A stretch of 5,327 nucleotides of DNA, taken from NCBI GenBank assembly GCA_028711875.1, contig JAQTRJ010000183.1, forward strand, positions 1-5,327. Reading direction: 5' to 3'. This document shows, piece by piece, positions 1 to 5,220 of this stretch. The stretch is from a bacterium (GTDB lineage: Bacteria > Electryoneota > RPQS01). The position numbers were made by a program, and so were the translations under genes. The stretch's first letter is position 1, and every line of letters starts with the position of its first letter. The notes beneath the pieces were generated by a model, which had not been told where the DNA came from, made no database searches, and was given only the letters and a program-made list of their open reading frames with translations.

Positions 1-1179
1 CTCGCCTTCGCTCGCCACCTGCACCGGACCAATCGGACTGACCGCCGGACAATCCAGGCACGACGTGGTAAACTCGTAGCTGCCCACCGTCTCGCCGCCG
101 GTGACTTCCGCGTAGTAGGTTCCGGGACGCAGGCAGGCCGTGATGATCTGGCTGTCATCCTCCCACGGCAAACCTTCCACCTGTCCGCCCACGTTGTCGT
201 TCTCATAGAGCACGTGATCGCAGGCCGGGCCGCTGAACAGGCGCAGCACCGGGTCCAGTCCTTCGAAATACCCGTAATGACCATATGTGTCGTTGGCGAA
301 GACCCGCAGCGTGACCACCTTGCACTCGTTCAGCGTGAACGAATACACGTCCACGTCTCCCATCGGCTCGATGATGCCGCAGTAGGTTGACGGACACGGA
401 TCGGGAATCGCGAAACTCTGACCGCACACCGATTCCACGCCTTCCACCGGCTCTTCGTGCTGAGTATAAAAATCGGGACAATCAAAGTGCGGCGTCGGTC
501 CGCAATCCACGTTTCCGAGATTGATGATCGCCAGCCGGAAGTGGCCGTTGGCATCCAAGTCGTAGCCGTCCACCACGATGTAGTAGCGGCCGCTGTCCTC
601 GAAACAGAAATTGATCGCGCTCTTGAACGAATTCTCGCCGCAGATCGGGGAGTCGTCATTGCGCGCCACTCGATAGTCCGGATGGCAGCAGACGTCGCGG
701 AACACGCACAAATAGGTGTCGAATCCCGACGAGTAGCACAGCTTGATAAGCAGACGCGTCGGCGTCGGAATGTCCACGTTGTAGATTGCGTCCCGCGCGC
801 CGTTGCCCCGGCAGGCCGTGCACATATCGTTGAGCAGGTAGGTCTCGCCGGCCACGATCACCGAATCGTTCACCGCCGGTAGATCGAGATGCACGCCCGG
901 ACAGGAGTCTTCTTCGCGCCGTTCCTCATCCGTCGCGCTTGGCTCCGGCCGTTCCTCGCTGACCGGATACAGCTGTGCTTCGATCTCGAAGTAGCGCTGG
1001 TATAGGTCGGCCGGTATCTCCTGCTCGGCTGCCTTCAAAGATGCGATTTGCTCATACAGGCTCTGCAGCTGCGCTTCCAGGCTCGCCGTCTGGGCCGCGA
1101 CCGGAGGCGCCGAAGCGATCAGCAGCGCAGCCGCGAAAAAAAGCGCCGCCACACAAAATCTTCCCATGTTGACTCGCAT
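1..1179 (-). CDS. Secreted Cys-rich protein with two PPC-like domains (3' end beyond window)
   Basis: The frame is open from the ATG at 1179 to the left edge, giving 393 codons without a stop, so the C-terminus is missing. Residues 1-30 form a signal peptide (basic start, hydrophobic stretch 9-23, likely cleavage after PVAA or nearby). Residues 31-72 look like a short coiled coil rich in Glu, Gln, Leu and Ala, followed by an acidic linker to about 91. Two related beta-rich segments follow, about 93-220 and 226-375. Each has the pattern of bacterial pre-peptidase C-terminal (PPC) domains: a D-x-Y-x-F/V start, a L-x-L/V-F core, a Y-E/N-D-D turn and a final G-x-Y-Y-I/A-x-V strand; GDVDVYSFTL at 273-282 is typical. 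There are 19 cysteines after residue 90, which suggests disulfides and an extracytoplasmic location. PPC domains are non-catalytic and often sit on secreted enzymes, so a catalytic domain or sorting tag could lie in the missing part. Start choice: an AAGGA 7 bases upstream plus the signal peptide favour 1179; Met5 (1167) is possible. The frame also extends in phase to an ATG at 1314, but that would bury the signal peptide. Domain naming is from memory of the family. Confidence 0.85.
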   Translation of the reverse strand, partial: MRVNMGRFCVAALFFAAALLIASAPPVAAQTASLEAQLQSLYEQIASLKAAEQEIPADLYQRYFEIEAQLYPVSEERPEPSATDEERREEDSCPGVHLDLPAVNDSVIVAGETYLLNDMCTACRGNGARDAIYNVDIPTPTRLLIKLCYSSGFDTYLCVFRDVCCHPDYRVARNDDSPICGENSFKSAINFCFEDSGRYYIVVDGYDLDANGHFRLAIINLGNVDCGPTPHFDCPDFYTQHEEPVEGVESVCGQSFAIPDPCPSTYCGIIEPMGDVDVYSFTLNECKVVTLRVFANDTYGHYGYFEGLDPVLRLFSGPACDHVLYENDNVGGQVEGLPWEDDSQIITACLRPGTYYAEVTGGETVGSYEFTTSCLDCPAVSPIGPVQVASEGE

Positions 1180-1186
1180 GGCTCGT

Positions 1187-1191
1187 TCCTT
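1187..1191 (-). promoter_or_regulatory. Ribosome binding site of the PPC-domain gene
   Basis: On the minus strand AAGGA lies 7 bases before the ATG at 1179. It supports this start over the in-phase ATG at 1314, whose own purine-rich stretch (GGAAG, about 10 bases away) is less well placed. Confidence 0.6.
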
Positions 1192-1350
1192 CACAGGTTT
1201 ATTGGTCAGTATCATGGTCGTGTTTGAATTCGATCCCGTTCGCGCTCGTAGTGCGTCACTTATCCTATCGGCAAATTCTGCTCCAACATCAATTGGTCGC
1301 AATAAACGGGTCATGTCTGTTGAACTTCCTTCATTAAGATAACGTAATAT

Positions 1351-1381
1351 ATTATATAATTACATATTAGAGCTACGACAA
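1351..1381 (-). promoter_or_regulatory. Candidate promoter for the PPC-domain gene in the AT-rich island
   Basis: Positions 1334-1370 are an AT island in an otherwise GC-rich window. Read on the minus strand, TTGTCG (1376-1381) is followed after 17 bases by TATATA (1353-1358), or after 19 bases by TATAAT (1351-1356). Transcription would start near 1345 and give a leader of about 165 bases. AT-rich DNA throws up -10 matches by chance, so this is only a candidate. Confidence 0.35.
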
Positions 1382-1434
1382 GGAAGCCCGAACCGAAATC
1401 CCCAAGACACCAACTGCTCGGCCCGATCATCTCG

Positions 1435-1459
1435 TTTCCGCCATCGGAAAGCTTTTCCG
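1435..1459. promoter_or_regulatory. Alternating TTTCCG / CGGAAA / TTTCCG inverted repeat, possible operator
   Basis: TTTCCG (1435-1440), CGGAAA (1445-1450) and TTTCCG (1454-1459) are separated by 4 and 3 bases. The middle arm can pair with either neighbour. The block ends 41 bases before the -35 of the rightward promoter candidate, a usual place for an activator site. A further small inverted repeat, GCTGA-t-TCAGC (1471-1481), lies between the two. The regulator is unknown. Confidence 0.4.
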
Positions 1460-1500
1460 TCTTCAGATCGGCTGATTCAGCGGCGAACACGTATCAATTC

Positions 1501-1529
1501 TTGATTTGCCCGCAGAAAAGCTCTATATT
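1501..1529 (+). promoter_or_regulatory. Sigma70-like promoter candidate for the C25-like gene
   Basis: TTGATT (1501-1506) and TATATT (1524-1529) are separated by exactly 17 bases, matching 4 of 6 and 5 of 6 consensus positions. A start near 1536 would give a leader of about 270 bases before the TTG start codon at 1809. Bacteroidota proper use a different promoter consensus, so use of this box depends on the lineage. Confidence 0.5.
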
Positions 1530-1539
1530 CGTGCAAGAC

Positions 1540-1558
1540 ACGGCCAGATGCAGGCCGT
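1540..1558 (+). other. Hairpin at the predicted 5' end of the C25 leader
   Basis: ACGGCC (1540-1545) and GGCCGT (1553-1558) form a perfect 6-bp stem around a 7-base loop, followed by TTCTCT. It begins a few bases after the predicted transcription start. It could stabilise the mRNA 5' end or act as a weak early terminator; the T-run is interrupted, so I favour the former. Confidence 0.4.
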
Positions 1559-1583
1559 TTCTCTATCCTCAGCGGGTCCGGAC

Positions 1584-1602
1584 CTCAGAATTCCCTTCTG
1601 AG
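1584..1602 (+). other. Leader hairpin with 7-bp perfect stem
   Basis: CTCAGAA (1584-1590) pairs with TTCTGAG (1596-1602) around a TTCCC loop. It directly abuts a 10-base palindrome, GGTCCGGACC (1575-1584). There is no T-run, so it is not an intrinsic terminator. It could be an RNA structure or a dyad protein site. Confidence 0.45.
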
Positions 1603-1612
1603 ACACGATGGG

Positions 1613-1641
1613 AAGATACAAACCATCCCCGCAAATGTCAA
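1613..1641 (-). promoter_or_regulatory. Second leftward sigma70-like promoter candidate
   Basis: On the minus strand a full-consensus TTGACA (complement of 1636-1641) is followed after 17 bases by TATCTT (complement of 1613-1618). If used, it would start leftward transcripts near 1606, crossing the rightward promoter at 1501-1529 and producing a leader of over 400 bases for the PPC-domain gene. The consensus and spacing are good; the distance from the gene argues for caution. Confidence 0.4.
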
Positions 1642-1668
1642 CACTGACTACTGTAATTTATGGGGATG
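1624..1668. repeat. CATCCCC...GGGGATG inverted repeat in the C25 leader
   Basis: CATCCCC (1624-1630) is perfectly complementary to GGGGATG (1662-1668), enclosing 31 bases that contain a smaller stem, GTCA (1637-1640) with TGAC (1645-1648). It could be a leader stem-loop. It overlaps the leftward promoter candidate at 1613-1641. The rest of the leader (1669-1797) shows nothing I can name. Confidence 0.35.
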
Positions 1669-1797
1669 AAACATACGGGACTACACTAACTATACCCCGC
1701 CAGCCCGTGCGGGATCAAACGATATCTCCACGCCTGTTCGGGAACGAGTTAGGCTTGCCGTTCGTTTTTGAAGCATAGACCCGCCAATCGGAGTATC

Positions 1798-1801
1798 GGA
1801 G
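1798..1801 (+). promoter_or_regulatory. Ribosome binding site fixing the TTG start at 1809
   Basis: GGAG lies 7 bases before TTG at 1809. An in-frame TAG at 1776-1778 rules out any start further upstream, and no ATG or GTG lies between that stop and 1809. Confidence 0.6.
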
Positions 1802-1808
1802 ACTCATC

Positions 1809-4118
1809 TTGCGACGCATCTACAGCCTATTCACAGCTTTGGCTCTGCTTACATGGGCGTATGGCTGGCCGTCCGCATCCGCAGTTCCTCTGGCCCCGCC
1901 CTTTGGCACCTACAGCGGAGCCTTGTTTTCTCCGACCGTGACGGTGCTCGAATCATCGCCCACCCAGATTCGGCTGAGTCTGGTCATGGAAAACGTGACC
2001 GGTTCGGAGACCGTTGACCTGTTTGATCAATTGCCCGGTCTATGGGGGGAAATGAATCCCACCGGCGCGCTCATGCCCCGCTTCACGGTGTTTCTGGCCT
2101 TGCCCCCCGAGGGCAATCCGTCCGTCACGGTGGAGGAGTGGAACACGACCCCGCTCGTTGCGGTCGTGCGCTATCTATCCGACAATCCCCCGTCCGCCGA
2201 TGTAATCGTCGGCGACGTGGGAATTCTCGGCGGCGTGCGGGTTGTCCCCGTCACGTTTCATCCGATCGCCTACACCAACTATACCAATACGTGTTGGGTC
2301 GTGTCGCAGGCCGTCGTGCGGATTGATATTGACGAATCCACCGGGCAGAATCCCGTCACGAATCCGCCCACCGGATTCTCGCGCGCCTGGCAGCAGGTCT
2401 TTCGCGCTCTCGTCACCAACTGGCGCGATATTCCGAACTATTTCGTCACGACCCCATCGCATATCCTGATGATCGTTCCCGATCAGGGCAGTCAGAATTT
2501 TCTTCCCAACGTGCAGAATTTCGTGCGTTGGAAAGAGCAGCGCGGCGATCATGTCACCATCGTGCCCCGCAGTTCCATCGGGGCCGCACCCACCGCCACG
2601 GTGATCCGCGCGCGGATCATTCAGGAACAGGCGGCGGCTGATCCGCCGATTGACTTCGTGATTCTGGTCGGTGATGAAACGCTGCTGTCCGCCTGCTACC
2701 AACTCACCACCGATCCGCCGACCCGCTTCAGCGGAGAATCTCTCATCGGCTACTACACCAGCGAGGGGTACTTTGCGGCGCTCGATGGCACCGATCCGTT
2801 TCCCGATCTGTTCGTCGGACGCTGGGTCGTGAACACGGCTTCGGAAGTCCTGAATATCGTGAACCGAACGGTGTTTCACGAGAAGGATCCGTTCCGTTCC
2901 GATTCGGCCAGATTCACGCGCTCGGTCGTCGCCGCGGATTTCACCGAACCCTCCCAGAAGGAAACCAAACGGCACATTCGCCGCGAGCTCTTGAATCGCG
3001 GTTTCAGCACGGTGGATTCCGTGTTCGTCCAAAACGGCACGGAACGCATGCGAAGCCGGGTCGAACTCGGTCAGACGTTCGTCAACTATCGCGGCAGCGG
3101 CTGGGATTTCGGCTGGGCCGGCATCCATTTTTATCAGCCGGACATTCAATTCGTCAACGATACCTGGCGCTTTCCCATCGTCACCGGCATCGGCTGCGGC
3201 GTCGGCATTTTCGACGGGCAGGACAATCAGGGATTCGGCGAAGCATGGATGAACTCCGGCTCGCCCTCGCAGCCGATCGGCGCGGTGGGATTCATCGGCC
3301 CCTGTTGGAACACACACACGGTTTTCAACGACGGCCTCGATTCGCTGCTCTATCGCGCCTGGCTGACCTACGACGTGTCGCAGCTCGCGCCCGCACTCGC
3401 CGCCGGGAAAATGATGACGTGGGCGACGATGGCGAAATTCCTCGGCGAGTCCGCCATGCTCGAAGTGACCTCAACCATGTTTCGGCAATACATGGTTCAG
3501 GGCGATCCGTCGCTGCAGGTGTACACCGAAACGCCGGTCCGTCCGCTGGTCACGCTTCCCGAAGAGATCGCGGCGAATGCGACGGAGGTCGCGGTTTCCG
3601 TCGGCAATATGGCCGCGCTTCCGCCCGACAGCGTGAACGTGACCGTGTGGCTCGCAGACGGCAATTTCTCCACCCGCTGGATTCGTCGCGGGAGTTCCTC
3701 GGTGGCCGTTCCGATGATCGTCAGCGCCGACGACACGGCCGCGATCATTACCGTGACCGGCGATAACGTGGTCGCGTTTCAGGACACGGTTCCCATTCAT
3801 CCGGTCAGCGCCGATCCGCTCCCGCAGGTGGAGATTCCCGAAGCGCTCGCGCTCGCGCAAAATTATCCCAATCCGTTCAATTCCGAAACGATCATCGAAT
3901 TTGCTCTGCCCCGCAGTGGCGCGGCGCGGCTTGAGCTCTTCGACATTCTGGGCAAGCGCGTCGCGACGCTCCTCGACGATCAGGTCGCTCCCGGCCGCTA
4001 TCGCGTGCGCTGGAACGGCAAGACGGAGTGGGGAACGTCGGCCGGCAGCGGCATCTATTTCTATCGGCTGTCGAGTGCGAGCGGCATGCTCGTCCGCAAA
4101 CTGATCCTTGTCCGCTGA
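1809..4118 (+). CDS. Gingipain-like (peptidase C25 family) secreted protein with T9SS-type C-terminal domain; catalytic His replaced
   Basis: A complete 769-residue protein. Residues 1-25 form a signal peptide (RR, hydrophobic core, cleavage near ASA). About 26-176 resemble the C25 propeptide, including the VVPVTFHPI stretch. About 211-575 form the C25 domain: HILMIVPD (218-225), NFVRWKEQRGDHV (237-249), FVILVGDE (283-290), the FPDLFVGRW segment (331-339), the active-site block VNYRGSGW (425-432) to GIGCGVG (460-466), and QGDPSLQVY (564-572). About 578-665 look like the Ig-like domain that follows C25. About 676-769 form a Por-secretion/FlgD-like tail, with NYPNPFN at 685-691 and a basic end. 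C25 enzymes are cysteine peptidases using a His-Cys pair. Against remembered RgpB sequence, Cys463 aligns with the catalytic Cys, but Ser430 replaces the catalytic His of GHG; His440 is the nearest His. It may therefore be inactive, use another His, or serve a structural role. The family and the type IX export tag are clear; activity and substrate are not. The start is TTG with GGAG 7 bases upstream. The gene is divergent from the PPC-domain gene. Confidence 0.93.
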   Translation: MRRIYSLFTALALLTWAYGWPSASAVPLAPPFGTYSGALFSPTVTVLESSPTQIRLSLVMENVTGSETVDLFDQLPGLWGEMNPTGALMPRFTVFLALPPEGNPSVTVEEWNTTPLVAVVRYLSDNPPSADVIVGDVGILGGVRVVPVTFHPIAYTNYTNTCWVVSQAVVRIDIDESTGQNPVTNPPTGFSRAWQQVFRALVTNWRDIPNYFVTTPSHILMIVPDQGSQNFLPNVQNFVRWKEQRGDHVTIVPRSSIGAAPTATVIRARIIQEQAAADPPIDFVILVGDETLLSACYQLTTDPPTRFSGESLIGYYTSEGYFAALDGTDPFPDLFVGRWVVNTASEVLNIVNRTVFHEKDPFRSDSARFTRSVVAADFTEPSQKETKRHIRRELLNRGFSTVDSVFVQNGTERMRSRVELGQTFVNYRGSGWDFGWAGIHFYQPDIQFVNDTWRFPIVTGIGCGVGIFDGQDNQGFGEAWMNSGSPSQPIGAVGFIGPCWNTHTVFNDGLDSLLYRAWLTYDVSQLAPALAAGKMMTWATMAKFLGESAMLEVTSTMFRQYMVQGDPSLQVYTETPVRPLVTLPEEIAANATEVAVSVGNMAALPPDSVNVTVWLADGNFSTRWIRRGSSSVAVPMIVSADDTAAIITVTGDNVVAFQDTVPIHPVSADPLPQVEIPEALALAQNYPNPFNSETIIEFALPRSGAARLELFDILGKRVATLLDDQVAPGRYRVRWNGKTEWGTSAGSGIYFYRLSSASGMLVRKLILVR

Positions 4119-4136
4119 CACCGCGACTTCCCGGAC

Positions 4137-4181
4137 GAAATGCGCGTTGTAGCGGTTGTCATTCTGGACACCGCGCATTTC
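4137..4181. terminator. 10-bp inverted repeat after the C25 gene, possible terminator hairpin
   Basis: GAAATGCGCG (4137-4146) and CGCGCATTTC (4172-4181) are perfectly complementary, with 25 bases between them that hold a further small stem, TGTC with GACA. The repeat starts 18 bases after the C25 stop codon. The right arm contains TTT, but no long T-run follows. It could be a transcript-end hairpin or a protein-binding dyad. Confidence 0.4.
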
Positions 4182-4209
4182 AGCCTTTCAGTGTTTCAGC
4201 GTTTCAGCT
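4178..4209 (+). repeat. Four tandem TTTCAGNN octamers
   Basis: TTTCAGCC, TTTCAGTG, TTTCAGCG and TTTCAGCT follow one another without gaps, then a T-run. Only the last two bases of each unit vary. The array overlaps the right arm of the preceding inverted repeat by four bases and sits 121 bases before the HTH gene. It could be a regulatory-site array or simple slippage. Confidence 0.7.
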
Positions 4210-4226
4210 TTTTCATCAGCGGGCGT

Positions 4227-4290
4227 CCAGAATCTCACGACGAACCTGATCGCCGCGGCACCCGTCCTCGGGTGCCCGGAATCTTACGAC
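4227..4290. repeat. Hairpin with CGGAATCTT tail, flanked by a 15-base direct repeat
   Basis: GGCACCCG (4257-4264) and CGGGTGCC (4269-4276) form a perfect 8-bp stem with a TCCT loop, followed at once by CGGAATCTT (4277-4285). The hairpin at 4904-4923 has the same layout: 8-bp stem, TCCC loop, then CGGAATCTT, with a different but still paired stem. In addition, CCAGAATCTCACGAC (4227-4241) and CCGGAATCTTACGAC (4276-4290) match at 13 of 15 positions. It is probably an outlying member of the repeat family filling 4898-5327. It could also act in the leader of the HTH gene; no T-run follows. Confidence 0.55.
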
Positions 4291-4314
4291 TCACGATTTC
4301 ACAAAATCACTTAC

Positions 4315-4319
4315 AGGAG
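4315..4319 (+). promoter_or_regulatory. Ribosome binding site of the HTH gene
   Basis: AGGAG lies 10 bases before the ATG at 4330. It decides the start: the frame stays open upstream as far as a TTG at 4156, but that stretch is the repeat-filled spacer and has no such site. Confidence 0.6.
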
Positions 4320-4329
4320 TATAAAATCC

Positions 4330-4725
4330 ATGGCAAAAAAATGGACGGCGGCAGAAGAAAAATTCCTGCTGGAAAACTATGGCAAGGTTCCGATGGCGGA
4401 ACTGGCCGACCGGTTCGGCGTGACGCGCAAGGCGATCAGCGCGAAAATGGACAAGCTTCGTTTGGCCCATGGCATTGATCCCGTGGGCGCGCGCGAACGG
4501 GCGGCGCACAAGGCGGGGCGGACCAGTTCGTCGGCGGGGATGCATCCGCCGCAGCCCGGTGGAGCGGTTCCGCGGCCCGTGCGTCTGATTGATGAAATCA
4601 AGCGTCCCGAAGCCCGCGAAGTGGAAGCGTCGGCTCCTTCGGGTAAAGTGCCGTCCGGCATGGTTGTGAAAACGGAAAAAGGCTGGCAGCCGCTCTTTAT
4701 TGACAAGAAGCGCGTCGCCAGCTAA
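4330..4725 (+). CDS. Small helix-turn-helix DNA-binding protein (Myb/SANT- or GcrA-like N-terminus)
   Basis: A complete protein of 131 residues. Residues 4-47 carry a compact trihelical DNA-binding domain: WTAAEEKFLLENYG (5-18) as helix 1, MAELADRFG (22-30) as helix 2, and VTRKAISAKMDKLRL (31-45) as the recognition helix. The W-T-x-E-E start and the T-R-x-A-I-x-x-K-x-x-x-L ending resemble both bacterial Myb/SANT-like domains and GcrA-type regulators. Residues 50-105 are a low-complexity Ala/Pro/Gly/Arg linker, probably disordered. The end, VVKTEKGWQPLFIDKKR (112-128), looks ordered and basic and may be a second small motif. No signal peptide or membrane segment is visible, so it should act in the cytoplasm on DNA, perhaps as a regulator or a nucleoid-associated protein. 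It lies 211 bases after the C25 gene, separated by hairpins, so it is probably transcribed independently. I do not recognise a named family and infer no target. Confidence 0.8.
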   Translation: MAKKWTAAEEKFLLENYGKVPMAELADRFGVTRKAISAKMDKLRLAHGIDPVGARERAAHKAGRTSSSAGMHPPQPGGAVPRPVRLIDEIKRPEAREVEASAPSGKVPSGMVVKTEKGWQPLFIDKKRVAS

Positions 4726-4740
4726 ATCTTGTCCGGATTC

Positions 4741-4871
4741 TTGTCGGGGCGGCCCTGTGTGGCCGCCCACTGCACGTACAGTCATATGTGTTGTTGTCGG
4801 GGCGGCCCTATGTGGCCGCCCATTGTACGTGCAGTCAGATTTGTTGTTGGGGCTGCATGATGTGGCCGCCC
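4741..4871. repeat. Tandem GC-rich hairpin repeat, two full copies and one decayed copy
   Basis: Units begin TTGTCGGGGCGGCC at 4741 and 4794, and in decayed form (TTGTTGGGGCTGC) at 4844, giving periods of 53 and 50. Copies 1 and 2 each hold a perfect 8-bp stem, GGGCGGCC with GGCCGCCC (4747-4754 with 4761-4768; 4800-4807 with 4814-4821), around a 6-base loop. Each is followed by a second small palindrome (4769-4782 and 4822-4835). The third copy has lost most of its left arm but keeps the right arm (4864-4871). The array starts 15 bases after the HTH stop codon, so the first hairpin may also end that transcript, although no T-run follows. Confidence 0.75.
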
Positions 4872-4939
4872 GCTTCCATTCCAACGCGTATTCTCTTCGC
4901 CGAGCCGGGCGTCCCCGCCCGGCCGGAATCTTTCCCGGT

Positions 4940-4959
4940 GGTGACTCTCCAGAGTCACC
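4940..4959. repeat. GGTGACTCT palindrome, copy 1
   Basis: Arms of 9 bp, GGTGACTCT and AGAGTCACC, flank a CC centre. All four copies in the window are identical through the whole 20 bases, including the centre, which suggests recent spread or selection on the site. Confidence 0.85.
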
Positions 4960-4972
4960 CGTTGATAGCGGT

Positions 4973-4999
4973 GTCGGCTGTTTGCAGCCGACCCTTTTT
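4973..4999 (+). terminator. Terminator-like hairpin with T-run inside repeat unit 1
   Basis: GTCGGCTG (4973-4980) and CAGCCGAC (4985-4992) form an 8-bp GC-rich stem with a TTTG loop, then CC and five Ts. It has the form of a rightward intrinsic terminator and would stop transcription coming from the HTH gene. The same module recurs at 5221-5246. Confidence 0.5.
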
Positions 5000-5031
5000 C
5001 TCTTGCGAGCCTCGTCCACTTTTCGCCCGGT

Positions 5032-5051
5032 GGTGACTCTCCAGAGTCACC
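5032..5051. repeat. GGTGACTCT palindrome, copy 2
   Basis: Identical to copies 1, 3 and 4 over 20 bases. It is preceded by CGCCCGGT rather than the TTTCCCGGT that precedes copies 1 and 3, so the palindrome occurs in two module contexts. Confidence 0.85.
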
Positions 5052-5140
5052 CCTTCACTCGCCGAGCCGGGTTAAGCGCTAGATCCTCTTTCCGCGACGA
5101 ATCTTCTGCCGCACGCAACCCGGCCGGAATCTTTCCCGGT

Positions 5141-5160
5141 GGTGACTCTCCAGAGTCACC
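5141..5160. repeat. GGTGACTCT palindrome, copy 3
   Basis: Lies in the same context as copy 1, directly after CGGAATCTTTCCC. Confidence 0.85.
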
Positions 5161-5220
5161 GCTCGCCCCCGCGTGTCACGGCCGGAATCCTCCTCATCAA
5201 TAATGAACTGCCCATGCGGT

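Larger units (their letters stand above)
4898..5053. repeat. Composite palindromic repeat, unit 1
   Basis: The modules in order are: CGCCGAGCCGGG (4898-4909); a hairpin with arms GCCGGGCG (4904-4911) and CGCCCGGC (4916-4923); CGGAATCTTTCCCGGTG; a GGTGACTCT-cc-AGAGTCACC palindrome (4940-4959); a short spacer; a GTCGGCTG...CAGCCGAC hairpin with a T-run (4973-4999); a 32-base link; and a second GGTGACTCT palindrome (5032-5051). The same order recurs in the next unit. No credible reading frame runs through it. Confidence 0.8.

Noticed and set aside
457..882. A plus-strand open frame opposite the PPC-domain gene
   Set aside because: The minus-strand frame carries a signal peptide, cysteines and repeated domain patterns; the plus-strand frame has none of these and no ribosome binding site.
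1180..1314. A 45-codon N-terminal extension of the PPC-domain protein from the ATG at 1314
   Set aside because: The extension would put a clear signal peptide at residue 50 and beyond, has no hydrophobic stretch of its own, and the start at 1179 has a better-spaced ribosome binding site.
2175..3317. A 380-codon open frame on the minus strand inside the C25 gene
   Set aside because: It lies wholly antisense to a protein with clear family motifs throughout, and its translation shows no recognisable domain. Such antisense frames are common in GC-rich coding DNA.
3471..4178. A 235-codon minus-strand open frame over the C25 C-terminus
   Set aside because: It is antisense to the Ig-like and sorting domains, with no domain of its own and a composition typical of a shadow frame.
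4156..4329. A 58-codon extension of the HTH protein from TTG at 4156
   Set aside because: The stretch consists of octamer repeats and a hairpin, and AGGAG before the ATG at 4330 marks the real start.
4291..5019. A 242-codon minus-strand open frame across the HTH gene and the repeats
   Set aside because: It runs antisense through a supported gene and through palindromic repeats, so its protein is largely a translation of repeat sequence.
4700..5203. A plus-strand open frame through the repeat region
   Set aside because: The same short peptide recurs each time the repeat does (GIFPGGDSPESP). There is no ribosome binding site and no domain; it is translated repeat DNA.
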